Source: Aristolochia californica (Eukaryota > Streptophyta > Magnoliopsida > Piperales > Aristolochiaceae). Taken from it: DNA of 64,000 bases. Of the stretch, positions 24,387 through 34,483 are shown piece after piece. A program made the translations under genes and the position numbers. How positions within the stretch are numbered: the first letter of the stretch is position 1; every line of letters starts with the position of its first letter. The stretch is from positions 9,554,748 to 9,618,747 of the forward strand of contig JARWKL010000006.1 in assembly GCA_029961685.1 (NCBI GenBank), written 5' to 3'. The notes beneath the pieces were generated by a model. The model was given only the letters and a program-made list of their open reading frames with translations. It was not told the DNA's origin and searched no databases.

Positions 24387-24556
24387 AAGTTCCTCCATCA
24401 TGGATTTCCAACCACAAATAATTTTCATCTTTTTGAAGGGGATGAAGTTCCTCCGTCATGGACTTCCAACCACAAAATTTTTTATCTTTTTGATGGGGAT
24501 GAAGTTCCTTCGTCATGGACTCCCAACCACAAACACTTTTGATCTTTTTTGACGAG
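24387..24556. repeat. Three-unit ~57 bp tandem repeat
   Basis: Three head-to-tail units, each starting AAGTTCCTCC or AAGTTCCTTCG, continuing CATGGAxTxCCAACCACAAA and ending in a T-rich ATCTTTTT segment. The units differ by substitutions and 1-3 bp indels. On the minus strand the units stay open in one frame for about 50 codons, which is why a 141-codon frame appears there. Confidence 0.85.
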
Positions 24557-25539
24557 GAAAAATAAATGATGACATGAGGCCACCTCTTATTCAATAATAA
24601 TGTCCCCAAAGAGACATAATAGCTGTAGCTGAATATAACACGACCATCTTCCAACACATATAACACGAACCAAATAATAAACTTTGTAAAAGAACTCATG
24701 AAATAATCTGATATAAAATTTTCTTCATTGATGCACAAGCTTCATCTTTTGTACTCCACCTTTCTTGAATATTTTGGTCATATAAATTTATCCACAACAC
24801 AAGGAATAAAATACCTCTTTCTTGTACTTCTTCTACTTCTCCCCCTCAAGCTGGGAGGTAATGGTAGTGATCCTAGCGTGAACCAAATATCATAGATGTG
24901 GCAATAAGCCCAAATAAAAAATATGTATAAATAAGCCCTTAAACCATGGCGAAGTGAGATATTTTCCTGATATATCAACTTAAAAAGTGACACAAAAAAT
25001 TGGCATAAATTCAAATTTTTTAATACAATAGAATACCAGCATGACATTTGATTCTTCCAATTCGAATATATCGTTCAAAATAGATCAGATTGACATGAAA
25101 TTTTTTCCTTCTGAAAGTAGACTTAAATAAATTTCATCAAAGTTTAACATCTCTTCATAAGATATAATTATCAGAAGATAAATAATCTGATAGGTTTCGG
25201 TCTCTGTCATCTGGCCAAACTAAGTTTTGTTTCTTCTGTTTTTCCATAATAACCATTGACTCTTTCAAGATCAATATCTCCTTATAAAAAATCATACCGA
25301 GAATTGGTTGAATAGTTAAGAAAATAGACTTACGTATATTTTTTTTATATCTAATTCTTCATATAAACTCTCTTTCTTGATAGCATAAAATATACCTCGG
25401 AAGTTGATGCTTTCTACTGCCGCTTGAACATCTTTTTCAATCTGACCTTTGATGCTTCAAATATCGATTTCTCTTTGTAGATAACTCAGATAAAAAATTG
25501 GTTGAATAGGTAAAATAATAGACTTAAAGATATTTATTT

Positions 25540-25540
<1 letters not shown>

Positions 25541-25583
<43 letters not shown>

Positions 25584-25587
25584 TTTT
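25541..25587. repeat. (TA)n microsatellite followed by poly-T
   Basis: About 17 TA units (25541-25574) run directly into a T run of about 13 (25575-25587). Confidence 0.95.
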
Positions 25588-25932
25588 CCATATAAAGTCT
25601 AGTTCTTGATAGTAAAAAATTACCTCAAAATCTGAAGATTGCTGATGGTGCTCAAACCTTTTTGCAATCTGACATTTGCTCATTAAAATATAGATATATC
25701 TCTATAGATAACTCCTATTGGAACAAATCATTCTTTTGTTGGAAAGTAGACTCAAATATATTTCCGTCCATATATAACTTGCAATATGAAAAACTACTTA
25801 TAGAGATGAAAATCGCAAAACCAAATACGGCTATAGGGACTGAAAAAATAACTTCAAACCTAGACCTAGGGTTTAGGATTTAGAGAAAAGGATCACATTA
25901 CCTCCGTGAGTTGACCAAGTCAACTCAAAGAA

Positions 25933-26096
25933 CCTGATCTGATGCCATTTTGAATTTATGGAAAAGTGAAATACTTTATTGACTTCAATAACTTGTTGTA
26001 ATCAAAGTACATGAACCTCTATTTATAATAGAGGAAGGTAGTAGAGTCCAGTTACAATAAAACTACCATTGTCCCAATTACATCCAAACTCTAACA
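25933..26096 (-). mobile_element. Possible short LTR with primer site (copia-like)
   Basis: On the minus strand a TGTTAG start at 26096 is followed by a TATA-like TTATAAATAG (about 26017-26028), an AATAAA signal (about 25972) and an ATTCA end at 25951. After AAA comes TGGCATCAGATC, close to the TGGTATCAGAGC initiator-tRNA site. This is the layout of a ~146 bp LTR plus primer site of a minus-strand element whose body would lie to the left. No second LTR or coding domain is seen, so the call is weak. Confidence 0.35.
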
Positions 26097-27188
26097 CTTA
26101 CAGATAAGTCCTAGCATAATTAAGTAACTCAATATTAATAAAAGACAAACATAAGTAAAACTAAAACTCTCCTTGGTCATGACCCTAAGATAAAGATACT
26201 TTTGTGAGTCCTTCTTGATCTTCCAACTGATGTGATAAGGATGCCAGCTCATGGTAATCGTTGTGATGGGTTTGGGCCCATCTTGTGGGCCTTCTTTGGT
26301 CGTGTGGCCCATATTATAATACTCTTATATATGTGGGTCTTCCTTGGTCATTTGGGCTTGAGCTTATCTTCGAACACATTGTTTCTTGATGTAATATGGA
26401 GAATAAAGGCTTGGTACATAGCATGAATGTATGAAAACAATAACCAAAAATCTCTTATCTTTCTATGTTTGAATCTCTTCCTTCAAGAGAACCTTGCATG
26501 AGACCTTCAAAGGTACTTGAGCATCACATAAATGTGGGAATCCTAAATTCTAATCTTTTATGCCATATAGAATTTAGGACTCCTTCATATTGATCTTCAG
26601 CCAAGGAGGGAGAGGAGAAGAAGAACAAGGAGAAGAATAAGAGAAGATGAGACAAAGAAAGATAGTTTAGAGCTTTAATTCCGATAGAGGGAGAGGACAA
26701 CTTGGACGAATTTGAGAAGAGAAGAGAGAACTTAATGCTCTACCTCTTAGCCAAGGGCCTCTATTTTTTGTTTTTTGAGTGTATGTTACACCGACTACAA
26801 TGCCGTTAGGGCTACAACCTTTACAAGAGAAGAGACATATATAGCCAAGGGCCTCTATATCTTCAAGTCATCTTTATGAGAAGTCTTTATATTTACCAAG
26901 ATGTCACCTCTTGGACGTGTGGGCTTGAGCCCATCTTCTAAGATGAAGAAAACAAATGATGGTGAGACAACAAATTGGATATGGGGTGAGAAGTAGAGGG
27001 CCTAGTGCAAGTTCTGGGTTCTTTTCTTAAGGCGATAGGTCAAGTATCATTTTGTGGTCCAAATGTAACATGGAGTGATGGACTTACCTTGATGGGATCC
27101 ATAAACACCATAGGTGTGTATTGGCCAATGCTTCAGGGGGTTGAAGAGTTTCCACAGTATAGGGTACAATTGTTTGAGGAGAGGCCGG

Positions 27189-27345
27189 TACAAAGTACTG
27201 GTACAATGTCTTCATTGGAAGACAAATAGGAATATATGACAGATGAGAAGAAGCTCAAGCATAAGTAATAGGATTCCCCGAAAATTCTCATAGAAAATTC
27301 CGGACATAGAAAGATGCTAAACAAGCTTGGACATCATCCCGAAAT
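27189..27345 (+). pseudogene. EPRV E2 viroplasmin/RNase H1-N-like domain
   Basis: The plus strand reads YWYNVFIGRQIGIYDR then EEAQA and VIGFPENSHRKFRT, with at least three in-frame stops. It is the same cauli_VI-type domain as in E1 (2323-2550), 5' of the same MIYR ORF. The sequence left of 27189 does not match E1, so E2 is truncated or rearranged there. Confidence 0.7.
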
Positions 27346-27347
27346 AA

Positions 27348-27563
27348 ATGATCTATAGGCAAAAACTATTAGATCGTTTACAAAGTAAAAGAGATGGCCT
27401 TTCCTGGATTCTTTTACTAAAAAAAATGCTTCAACCTGAAGATGACTCAATCCTAGCAATGGAAATGTACTATTTCATTTTAGCAGGATATAATGATCGC
27501 ATCTACAGATTTAGATGTAAAATCAAAAGAATTAAACAAAAGCTAAACCAATTAGCTTTATAA
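27348..27563 (+). pseudogene. EPRV E2 MIYR-family small ORF
   Basis: 71 residues starting MIYRQKLLDRLQSKRDG and ending in a basic RCKIKRIKQKLNQLAL tail. It is homologous to 2108-2305 (E1) and to a frame in E3 near 37980-38182. It is open here, but the neighbours on both sides are broken. Function unknown; the Lys/Arg-rich C-terminus suggests nucleic-acid or capsid contact. Confidence 0.5.
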
Positions 27564-28718
27564 AATGAATGAGTTTTTCTATCTAACAGATATGGAAACC
27601 CCATTACCATTAAGCCTTCCTGACATTACCGGATGGCTTAAAAAGTGTCGTGCCTAACACCTTGGAAAAAAGATCCCAAACTTTCGGACTTTAGCATCGC
27701 ATAAAAAACATCATCCTCTACCGATGATGAATTTTACGCAGAATATAATATTTTCGGTCGTCAACTAATCAATTAATGTCAAGAGGAAAAACTGTTCTCT
27801 AGTAAACAAAAAGGGCAACAAGAAAGTGACCCAGAGGAATGGGAATCTGATGAAGTTGCAATATAAAATACCAAGAAAATAATCTACTCTGATAAAGACA
27901 AAAAGGCAGATGATCTTGGTAAAATATTTCGAATGCTTCGCGGTAGTAAGCAACATGAAGCAGAAACTTCAAGGGTATGCAATACCCACATGGAAGATAG
28001 CTTTCAAGATAACTTCCGAAACCACACTGCGGTTCACTCTCAAGAAAGAGAGTTTCTCCCACCCCAAAATATCTCCGGGAGGACAAAGGTATTTGACAAA
28101 ATACACAAATATCGATCCATCACATGCTACTAAGGGACACCAAACCATAGATAGCATAAACCCTTTTGGATTTTATCTCAACTTGGACTGCCCCACGGAT
28201 GGAGAAAAAGTCCTTAAAGAATGGGAAAGAAGCATGAGCAATGCTGCAAACATGTTTGAATCTTGGGATAAGGATTTTGCATTTAATTTCTTTATCCATG
28301 CTTTACAAGGTAATGTAGCTCATTGGTGGGACAACCTTCCCGAAGACCAAAAGTGAGCTACCTGAACATATATAGCTAATATCTTGAAAGGATTAGTGGC
28401 TAATATATCAAAAGAATTTCTAGGAATACATCCAACCCTAGAAGTTCACAATGAGAGTCCTAAACAAAGAAAAAGTTTAGAAACTCTTCAAAAATTAAAC
28501 AAGTTACAAATTTGTAACATTTGTTTTATGAGACAAAAGATGATCAGAAACCTTACCTGTCCATCTTGTATTTAAAATTGCTAGAACCTTTTAAAAATGT
28601 AGCTGAAAAAGACTACATTATAAAATATTAGAAAATTAATCCAGATTACGGTACTATAACCATAGATAGTTTCCTAAACCTTGATACTTTAGGAAGAAGA
28701 CACAATTTTGTACAAGAC
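27564..28718 (+). pseudogene. EPRV E2 coat protein (N-terminal region and core)
   Basis: The METPLPL block lies at about 27588. An acidic region follows in broken frames, then a 148-residue open stretch (27910-28356) with GFYLNLDCP and NVAHWWDNLPEDQK. After a TGA at 28354-28356 the core goes on (28384-28575) but has lost much of the YEKYCCEF segment present in E1, with several stops up to 28718. It is a dead copy of the capsid gene. Confidence 0.7.
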
Positions 28719-29252
28719 ATGTTGGCAAATCTCTATGAAGCCCAAAAAATACAAAAGAAAAGTAGTAAGGCACACAAACAAACATTATGTTGTTGTGACC
28801 AGAACAAAAATGTAGGAGCTTATGGTTTTAAAACCAACTATCATAAGCAAAAAAATATCCTAAGAAATTTCATAAGAAAAAAATTAGGATACCACCAAGT
28901 TCAACATCTAGGTATACTCCCCAAAAGAGATACTTCAGAAAAAGAACAAACTCTGGCCCCACCACATCAGGTAAAGGGTCAAATGCATATTGCCCAAAGG
29001 GGAAACCCCCAAGCAAATGCAAATACTGAATATGCCAAAAAGAAGGACATTTCGATCAAGATTGTCCAAATACTCAAAAAACACGGAAGTACAATCCTTA
29101 CATGTTACTCGCCAAAGACAAAGGCTTGGAAATCATCCATCAAGATGAAATCCGGTCCGATGATGAAGTATATGAACTTGATCTTGAAACTAAGTCTTCC
29201 CCCTTGAAGAACTCAGAAAACATGTTGGACTCTTCAGGCACCTTCTCTGAAT
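28719..29252 (+). pseudogene. EPRV E2 coat-protein C-terminus, damaged CCHC knuckle
   Basis: A Lys-rich stretch (28719-28960) leads to the knuckle at about 29018-29075. There the first Cys is Tyr and the next Trp codon is TGA (KCKY-stop-ICQKEGHFDQDC in effect), so the zinc site is lost. An acidic Ser/Glu tail follows. The stop sits in the TGAATGA overlap with the protease start at about 29253. Confidence 0.65.
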
Positions 29253-29939
29253 GAGTATCCGAATAAACACAGACCATGTAGCTTCTGGAAATTCTTATAT
29301 CACGGTCATGCTTAAGCTACCCGGATATATCAAATTCCATATACATGCTCTCGTAGACACATGAAGTTCATATTGTCTAGCCAGAAAAAATTTCTTCACA
29401 CAGATCTATGGAAACCACTTGAAGTACCCCTTCAAGTAACAGTCGGCTCAGGAGAAAATATTTCTCTTCCAGTGGAGGCCCAAAACATTCATCTCGACAT
29501 TGGAGGTGAAAATTTTATGATCCCAAAATTCATTAGTTTAGGACCAAACATAAACTCAAGAGCAGATTTAGTCCTCGAAAATGAATGGCTCTTGTTCCAT
29601 GCCCATGTTGAACAAATGCCAGCATACTATAAACTTCATTGGTGTACTCGATGCAAAATAGATAATTTTGCCGTATTTGTTTACGCAGTAAAACCCTCTG
29701 AAGCCTTTGCCATTTCTGGATATGGAGACGTTCTCCATTAGGTCTTCAAAAAACACAGCAAGCGTGGTGATGAGGTTCCCCCATTAGAATCTCTCCTACT
29801 TGCAGAATCTTGCAACTCAGAAGTTTAGCAACTTCTGGATTCCACTTGTTCTGAGAAACCTTTAGAATGTTGGAGTAAACAAAAACCATATACCGACCTT
29901 GAACTTCTTAATCTTGAAAAAGAAATTCGAGCAAAACCT
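29253..29939 (+). pseudogene. EPRV E2 protease
   Basis: Starts MSIRINTDHVASGN and reaches the active site at about 29353-29370, where the DTG Gly codon has become TGA (Asp-Thr-stop-Ser-Ser). Downstream the fold region HLDIGGENFMIPKFISLGPN and the linker to RT stay open (29361-29741). Protease function is lost by this single change. Confidence 0.7.
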
Positions 29940-30530
29940 ATGGTGTACACTCCTTCTGATGTTGAAGAATTTTTAACACAGATAAATGACTTGCTCACTC
30001 TAGGATTAATAAGTGCAAGTTATTCTCCATATACTTCTCCAACTTTCCTTGTTAGGAATCATGCAGAGATAAAACGTGGAAAAGAAAGAATGGTCATTAA
30101 CTATAAAAAGGTTAATGAAGCAACAAAAAAGGGTGGCTACTACCATCCCAACAAAGAAAGGTTAATAGATTCAATACGAGGAAAATGATGTTTTTCCAAG
30201 TTCGATTGCAAGTCAGGGTTTTGGCAAATTCATCTCACTAAAAGAGCTATTCCCCTTATTGCATTCAGTTGTCCTTCTAGACATTATGAGTGGTTTGTTA
30301 TGCCCTTTGGGTTAAAACAAGCAACCAACATATTGCAAAGAAGAATGGACGACATCCTCAAACCATTCTTTAAATTATGCTTAGTTTATGTTGATGACAT
30401 TCTAGTCTTTTCAGAAACAAAGGATCTACATAAAAAGAAATTACTTAACGTATTAAATGCCTTAAAAAATGCAGGGATAGCACTCAGCAAAAATAAATCA
30501 GAATTTTTAAAACTAAGATAGATTTCTATG
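29940..30530 (+). pseudogene. EPRV E2 reverse transcriptase
   Basis: The caulimovirid RT palm is clear: GLISASYSPYTSPTFLVRNH and KRGKERMVINYKKVNEAT, then SKFDCKSGFWQIHL (first catalytic Asp), GHYEWFVMPFGLKQA-type sequence and LVYVDDILVFSE with YVDD at 30387-30398. A TGA at 30186-30188 and one frameshift near 30520 break the frame. The RT makes DNA from the pregenomic RNA in the cytoplasm. The charged insert before VINYKK is typical of pararetroviruses rather than gypsy elements. Confidence 0.85.
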
Positions 30531-31192
30531 GATTAAACATCTCAAAAGGAGAAATCATTCTTCAAAATCATATTCTGGAAAAATTAGCAGCTTTTTCAAA
30601 TGAGATAGAAGATGTAAAAAACCTTCAATGATTCTTAGGATGCCTAACATATGCTGAACAATTCATAAAGAATTTAGCAGATATTAGGAAACCCTTTCAA
30701 CCGAAGTTAAAGAAAGATGTCAAATGGGAATGGACTCCCACAGACAATACAGAAGTTATTCAGATAAAACAAATGATGAAATGCCTACCAGCATTAACTC
30801 TACCAGATCTAGATGCAAAACTAATTTTAGAAACTGACACCTCAGATCATACTTGGGCAGCAATACTAAAATGTAAAACCAATGATTCTGAGAAAAAAAT
30901 GTAAATATACCTTAGGAACATTTTCTTCTACTGAAATAAACTATCATTCTTATGAAAAGGAAATTTTAGTAGTAAAAAATGGGATAAAGAAATTTTACAT
31001 TTATCTTGCCCCAAAAGAATTTCTGGTTAGAACTGACTGTAAAAATTTTGTCGGTTTTATGATAAGAAATTTAGAAGATTCACTTTGCTGAGGTAGATTA
31101 CTTCGTTGGCAACACTGGTTCTTCCAATTCTCTTTTATTGTTGAACATAGTAAAGGAGATAAAAATTATTTACCTAAAACTCTTAGTCGAGA
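30531..31192 (+). pseudogene. EPRV E2 RNase H
   Basis: RT thumb/connection followed by RNase H: LILETDTSDHTWAAIL (first Asp), INYHSYEKEILVV (Glu) and FLVRTDCKNF (Asp). It ends in the HSKGDKNYLPKTLSREW type of terminus. It is broken by stops at about 30630 and 31090 and a small frameshift near 30880. After it comes the post-RNase H ORF directly, with no integrase. Confidence 0.8.
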
Positions 31193-32657
31193 ATGGATCC
31201 CCTCAGCAACACACTAACAGACCTAGCAGCAGCAATTGCCACACTCACGGTATTGCTCTCAATCCTATAACCCCTCTTCAACTTTTAGTTCTTTCTAAAC
31301 GAGGAGACATATCTGAGAATTGTGCCCGTTACAGGCTAAGTGGAGAAATCTTACAACTCAAGGTTAAGGAATTAACCAAAGAGTTAAAAAGAACTCAGCA
31401 AAAGGTATGATATGCCAAGCTCCTCCGGGACTTCTACCGGATCTCCATCGCAAGAAAAGGAACCAACGACGTCCGCTAACAAGTAGACGGATGTCTGTAG
31501 TGTTTTGATAAACACAGGTCGACCCGGGATTTCTATCGGTCATGCCATGCATGAGAAGGAAACCACAGCCTAGTCTTCTTTGAAGATAGGTGAATTAGGG
31601 ATTTCTGCCTGCTAGTCCAGAGCTGGAATGGAAACCTTAACGATTTCGTCGAAATCAGAATTAGGGACTTCTACCTGCCAATCTCAAGCTAGAAAGGAAG
31701 TCATAACGGATCCAACTCTGATTGAAATGGACTTGTCAAGTAATGAATTTTCATTCAAGACAAAATTGGTTACCCCGTCTGAGTTTACAAGGTTTCAAAG
31801 CCTAAATAAACCATGCAAAACAAGTTTTGATGAGTTTGAGTTTTTAAAGAAATTTAAACCTTTGAACCTTTCGGACATCATGTCTGAGGAAACCTCGCTA
31901 CGCCCTCTAAAGGAGGACAGTGTTCATTCAAAAATAGAGTCCAACCACACCGTTCAATTCCAAAGATGGAACGAGCAAATCAGATGAACACTCCCTTCTT
32001 CACGACAGAATCCAGCAACAGTTGGAATCAAGTGAAACTGAGTCAAGACATAGACTCGAAATATGCATCCAAACTTTATTCCTATGGATTCATAAAGTAA
32101 ATAGTGCTTCACTCCACCGATTTATCAGTTTTGGAGAAGTTGCCAAAAGAGATTATGGAGGCTTGCAAAAGGTCAATCTCCATAACAAAAAGAAAAGGAA
32201 TCAAAATTAATTTCGTATCTTGCATAGCTGAGATTGTTACTGACATCAAGATGTTTCTAAGCATTTTTGTCATAACTCTTGAAGGCATCAAAGAAGGTGA
32301 AGCTACACTGGAATATGATCCCAAACATATTCCAAAGGCGAAGCCATGCCCCAAAGCAGTCTGGCGAACCAGATGAATACAAGGACTCAAACTTTTGACA
32401 CAGTTCATACAACAACTGGTTCTGTAGAACAAAAGCTTTATCTACAAGACATCCATCCCATCAACGTTCATCTCGAAGAGTTATAAAGAGATTCCTGCAC
32501 CTGTTCAGGCCAGTCTCATAGTAACGTTGAAGAAAATCCTCAGGGGAAATCTCCCCTCAACAAAAATACAAAGGAAGGCTTCTGCAAGATGGCACAAAAG
32601 ACGTTTCCAAAAGAGCACACCTGTAGATTGTGCACAGAAAGGTAGTTGTCCGAATGA
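31193..32657 (+). pseudogene. EPRV E2 post-RNase H ORF (unassigned)
   Basis: A viral ORF present in E2, E3, E4 and E5 and in part in E6. It starts MDPLSNTLTDLAAAIATLTV, has a Leu/Lys coiled-coil (ELTKELKRTQQK), a low-complexity Ser/Thr region with repeated SxQARKE/SRAGME-type units, and a conserved block (VTPSEFTRFQSLNKP, KFKPLNLSDIMSEE, HTVQFQRWNEQI). Then comes a helical domain (DLSVLEKLPKEIMEACK, SIAEIVTDIK) and a C-terminus FPKEHTCRLCTER with Cys residues. The final TGA at 32655-32657 is at the same place in the other copies. I do not recognise the family. Several stops make it a pseudogene. Confidence 0.6.
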
Positions 32658-32975
32658 ACAGTCTGCAGGCATGTCAGTAGACACCACAATCGACAAGTCA
32701 ATAACCTCTTAGGCAAAAGACAAAATCAAAGTCAGCAAAGGTGGCTACTAAAGTCAGCAAAGGCGGCCACACAAAGGTCAGCAAAGGCAGCTACAAAAGA
32801 TTCCTATACGTCAACAACATGATGTCACAAGAAGAAAAGTCTTTATGACCCCTGCTTTCAGTGTCGAAAGATAATAATGCAAGGGCAGAAAAAGAAAACT
32901 AAAAAGACAAAAGTTACCCTTTGTCTTTAAACACAAACCCTTCAATTAAGCATAAAAGAGGGAAAAAAAGCCTCT
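32658..32975 (+). promoter_or_regulatory. EPRV E2 distal promoter with VSKGG repeat block
   Basis: Contains three copies of a ~24 bp GTCAGCAAAGGxGGC unit (32733-32797), an as-1-like pair (CGTCA at 32809-32813 and GATGTCA at 32821-32827), and the conserved AAAGTTACCCTTTGTCTTT block at about 32913-32935. Homology ends at about 32975, where a TATA box would be expected, so the core promoter is missing. A basic frame runs through it in other copies. Confidence 0.55.
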
Positions 32976-33218
32976 ACGACTATCCATTTCACCTAGATAC
33001 TACCAATTCTATGACACAGGTTGGGGCTGCCATAAATGCTCCAATGAGGTCACAAAGGAGGGCATGATAGTGCAGTAGCAAATGGTACCAACTAGCCTGA
33101 CTGGCCATTCTTACCTAAGGGATGCCAACACCCAAGGATGGAGAATCTTGCTTCGCTACACACATCACAAGTGATAGTTCCCAATGGATGCAATACCCGA
33201 ACCGGTCTAGGTTTTGTC
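32976..33218. other. Spacer between tail-to-tail EPRV copies E2 and E3
   Basis: About 240 bp with no match I can see to the EPRV map, the satellite or the gypsy elements. No ORF of note. It joins the truncated promoter of E2 to the inverted primer-site end of E3. Confidence 0.5.
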
Positions 33219-33221
33219 GGT

Positions 33222-33295
33222 GCATGTTACCATTTTAAAACAATGGGACTATATCAGCCTAATATGATACTAAAAGCACCATTGCTCTGATCCTA
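33222..33295 (-). other. Duplicated Met-tRNA primer site of E3
   Basis: The minus strand has TAGGATCAGAGC at 33284-33295 and a second, more decayed TGGTAACATGC at 33222-33232, 63 nt apart and each preceded by AAAA. The same 63 nt spacing is seen in E5. Confidence 0.6.
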
Positions 33296-34195
33296 TTTTC
33301 AAACAACGGGACCACACTGACATTTATGAAAGGAGATGGGCAGTGGAAAATAACAATGACTCACACAATACTATTCATACAGTCCTATTCATACATTCCT
33401 ATCATTTCACCATTAATATTACCGCTAGTTCCTACCACATGTCATTGCTATTTACTCGTTTGTCTCTATTTTTAATAGCTATCTAATAGGCCCAACATGA
33501 CTTTTGTTTCTACTTAGAACTTTTTCAGGGTTTGACCCTATTCCTGCTGGCTTACAACCACATGGGCAATCATTTATACGTCCTCACGGTTTTTAGAGGT
33601 CCCCAAGCCTTTGCATGTAAACCATTGCAGCTCCATGGCTTCTTCAGTAGGGTAGAGCACAACTCCATTTCATTTTCTACCTCAGAGCGTAGCTGAATAA
33701 TTCCAAGTCTCTAGCTTCTGTCCTATTTGGCACTATTTCGAAACTATTACTATTTACGAGTGAACAGTAAACATGAATAGTAAACATGAACAGTAATCAT
33801 GAACAATAAAATGAACAATAACTTTTGAACAATAACTTTAGAATAGTAAAAACAAACACTATGGAGATTCATATGCAGAAGATGAACAATATAAACATTC
33901 ACTGTACCAATTGAAATATTACAAAAATGCGGAAATATAAAATATTTTTTGACAAAAAATAAAAAAAAATACATATCCTTAAAAATGGAAAAATAAAAAC
34001 TACATAGCTACATAACTCCCGAAGTTACCGTCCGTGCGACCATTGGTTCCCTCTTTACTAAGCCATTACAGTTATTTTTCATATACGTGCTTTAAGGAAC
34101 TTGCTGGAGGATGCTCGTCGAAAATCGCCTTCTTCTTCTTTTTCGAATGAAAGAGTGGAGTGTTTTTTGAATGTCTCAACCATTGGGAGAGCTTC
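33296..34195 (-). other. EPRV E3 leader
   Basis: About 0.9 kb of leader, homologous to 3214-4190 and 59990-60855, with the conserved AATTCCAAGTCTCTAGCTTC box (about 33695-33720), short AUG frames and the GAACAGTAA/GAATAGTAA repeats (about 33760-33850). No long viral ORF. Confidence 0.65.
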
Positions 34196-34483
34196 GGTTT
34201 TGTAGCCGCGGGTTTTTTTTCTTTCCTCTTCTACTCTTACTTGAAGGGTCTATGTTTAAAGACAAAGGGTAACTTTTATCTTTTTGGTTTTCCTTTTCTA
34301 CCCTTGCATTATTACCTTTCGACACCAAAAGCAGGGGTAGTAAAGACTTTTCTTCTTGTGACATCATCATGCTGACGTACATGAATCTTTTGTAGCCACC
34401 TTTGCTGACCTTTGATTTTGTCTTTTGCTTGAGTGGCTACTGACTTGTCAGTTGTAGTGTCTGCTGACATGGCTGCTGACTAT
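34196..34483 (-). promoter_or_regulatory. EPRV E3 promoter, mutated TATA, as-1-like pair
   Basis: The TATA position reads CTACAAAACC (34196-34205, minus), where E5 and E6 have CTATAAAACC, so the core promoter is damaged. The conserved block AAAGTTACCCTTTGTCTTT is at about 34257-34280. TGACATCA (34359-34366) and TGACG (34373-34377) lie ~155-175 bp upstream of the TATA. One VSKGG-type repeat unit is at about 34395-34420. A broken Lys-rich frame (34176-34382) crosses the promoter. Confidence 0.6.

Larger units (their letters stand above)
23911..27188. other. Non-coding stretch between G1 and EPRV E2
   Basis: No convincing gene on either strand. The longest frames (141 codons at 24313-24738, 89 at 24778-25047, both minus) have no motif I recognise. 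The stretch holds the three-unit repeat at 24387-24556, the (TA)n/T tract at 25541-25587 and a possible short LTR at 25951-26096, which may be the start of a decayed minus-strand element. A purine-rich AG tract lies at about 26600-26660. Confidence 0.5.
27189..32975 (+). mobile_element. Endogenous caulimovirid copy E2
   Basis: A plus-strand copy with viroplasmin-like domain, MIYR ORF, coat protein and knuckle, protease, RT, RNase H, the post-RNase H ORF and the distal promoter block. It stops at about 32975, exactly where the TATA box of the other copies would be. The left end is inside the viroplasmin-like domain. All ORFs have lesions. It sits tail-to-tail with E3. Confidence 0.85.

Noticed and set aside
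27189..32975. E2 as an LTR retrotransposon of the gypsy class.
   Set aside because: No integrase after RNase H, no LTR pair, pararetrovirus-type RT insert, and a related copy with 30K movement protein. Pararetrovirus fits better.
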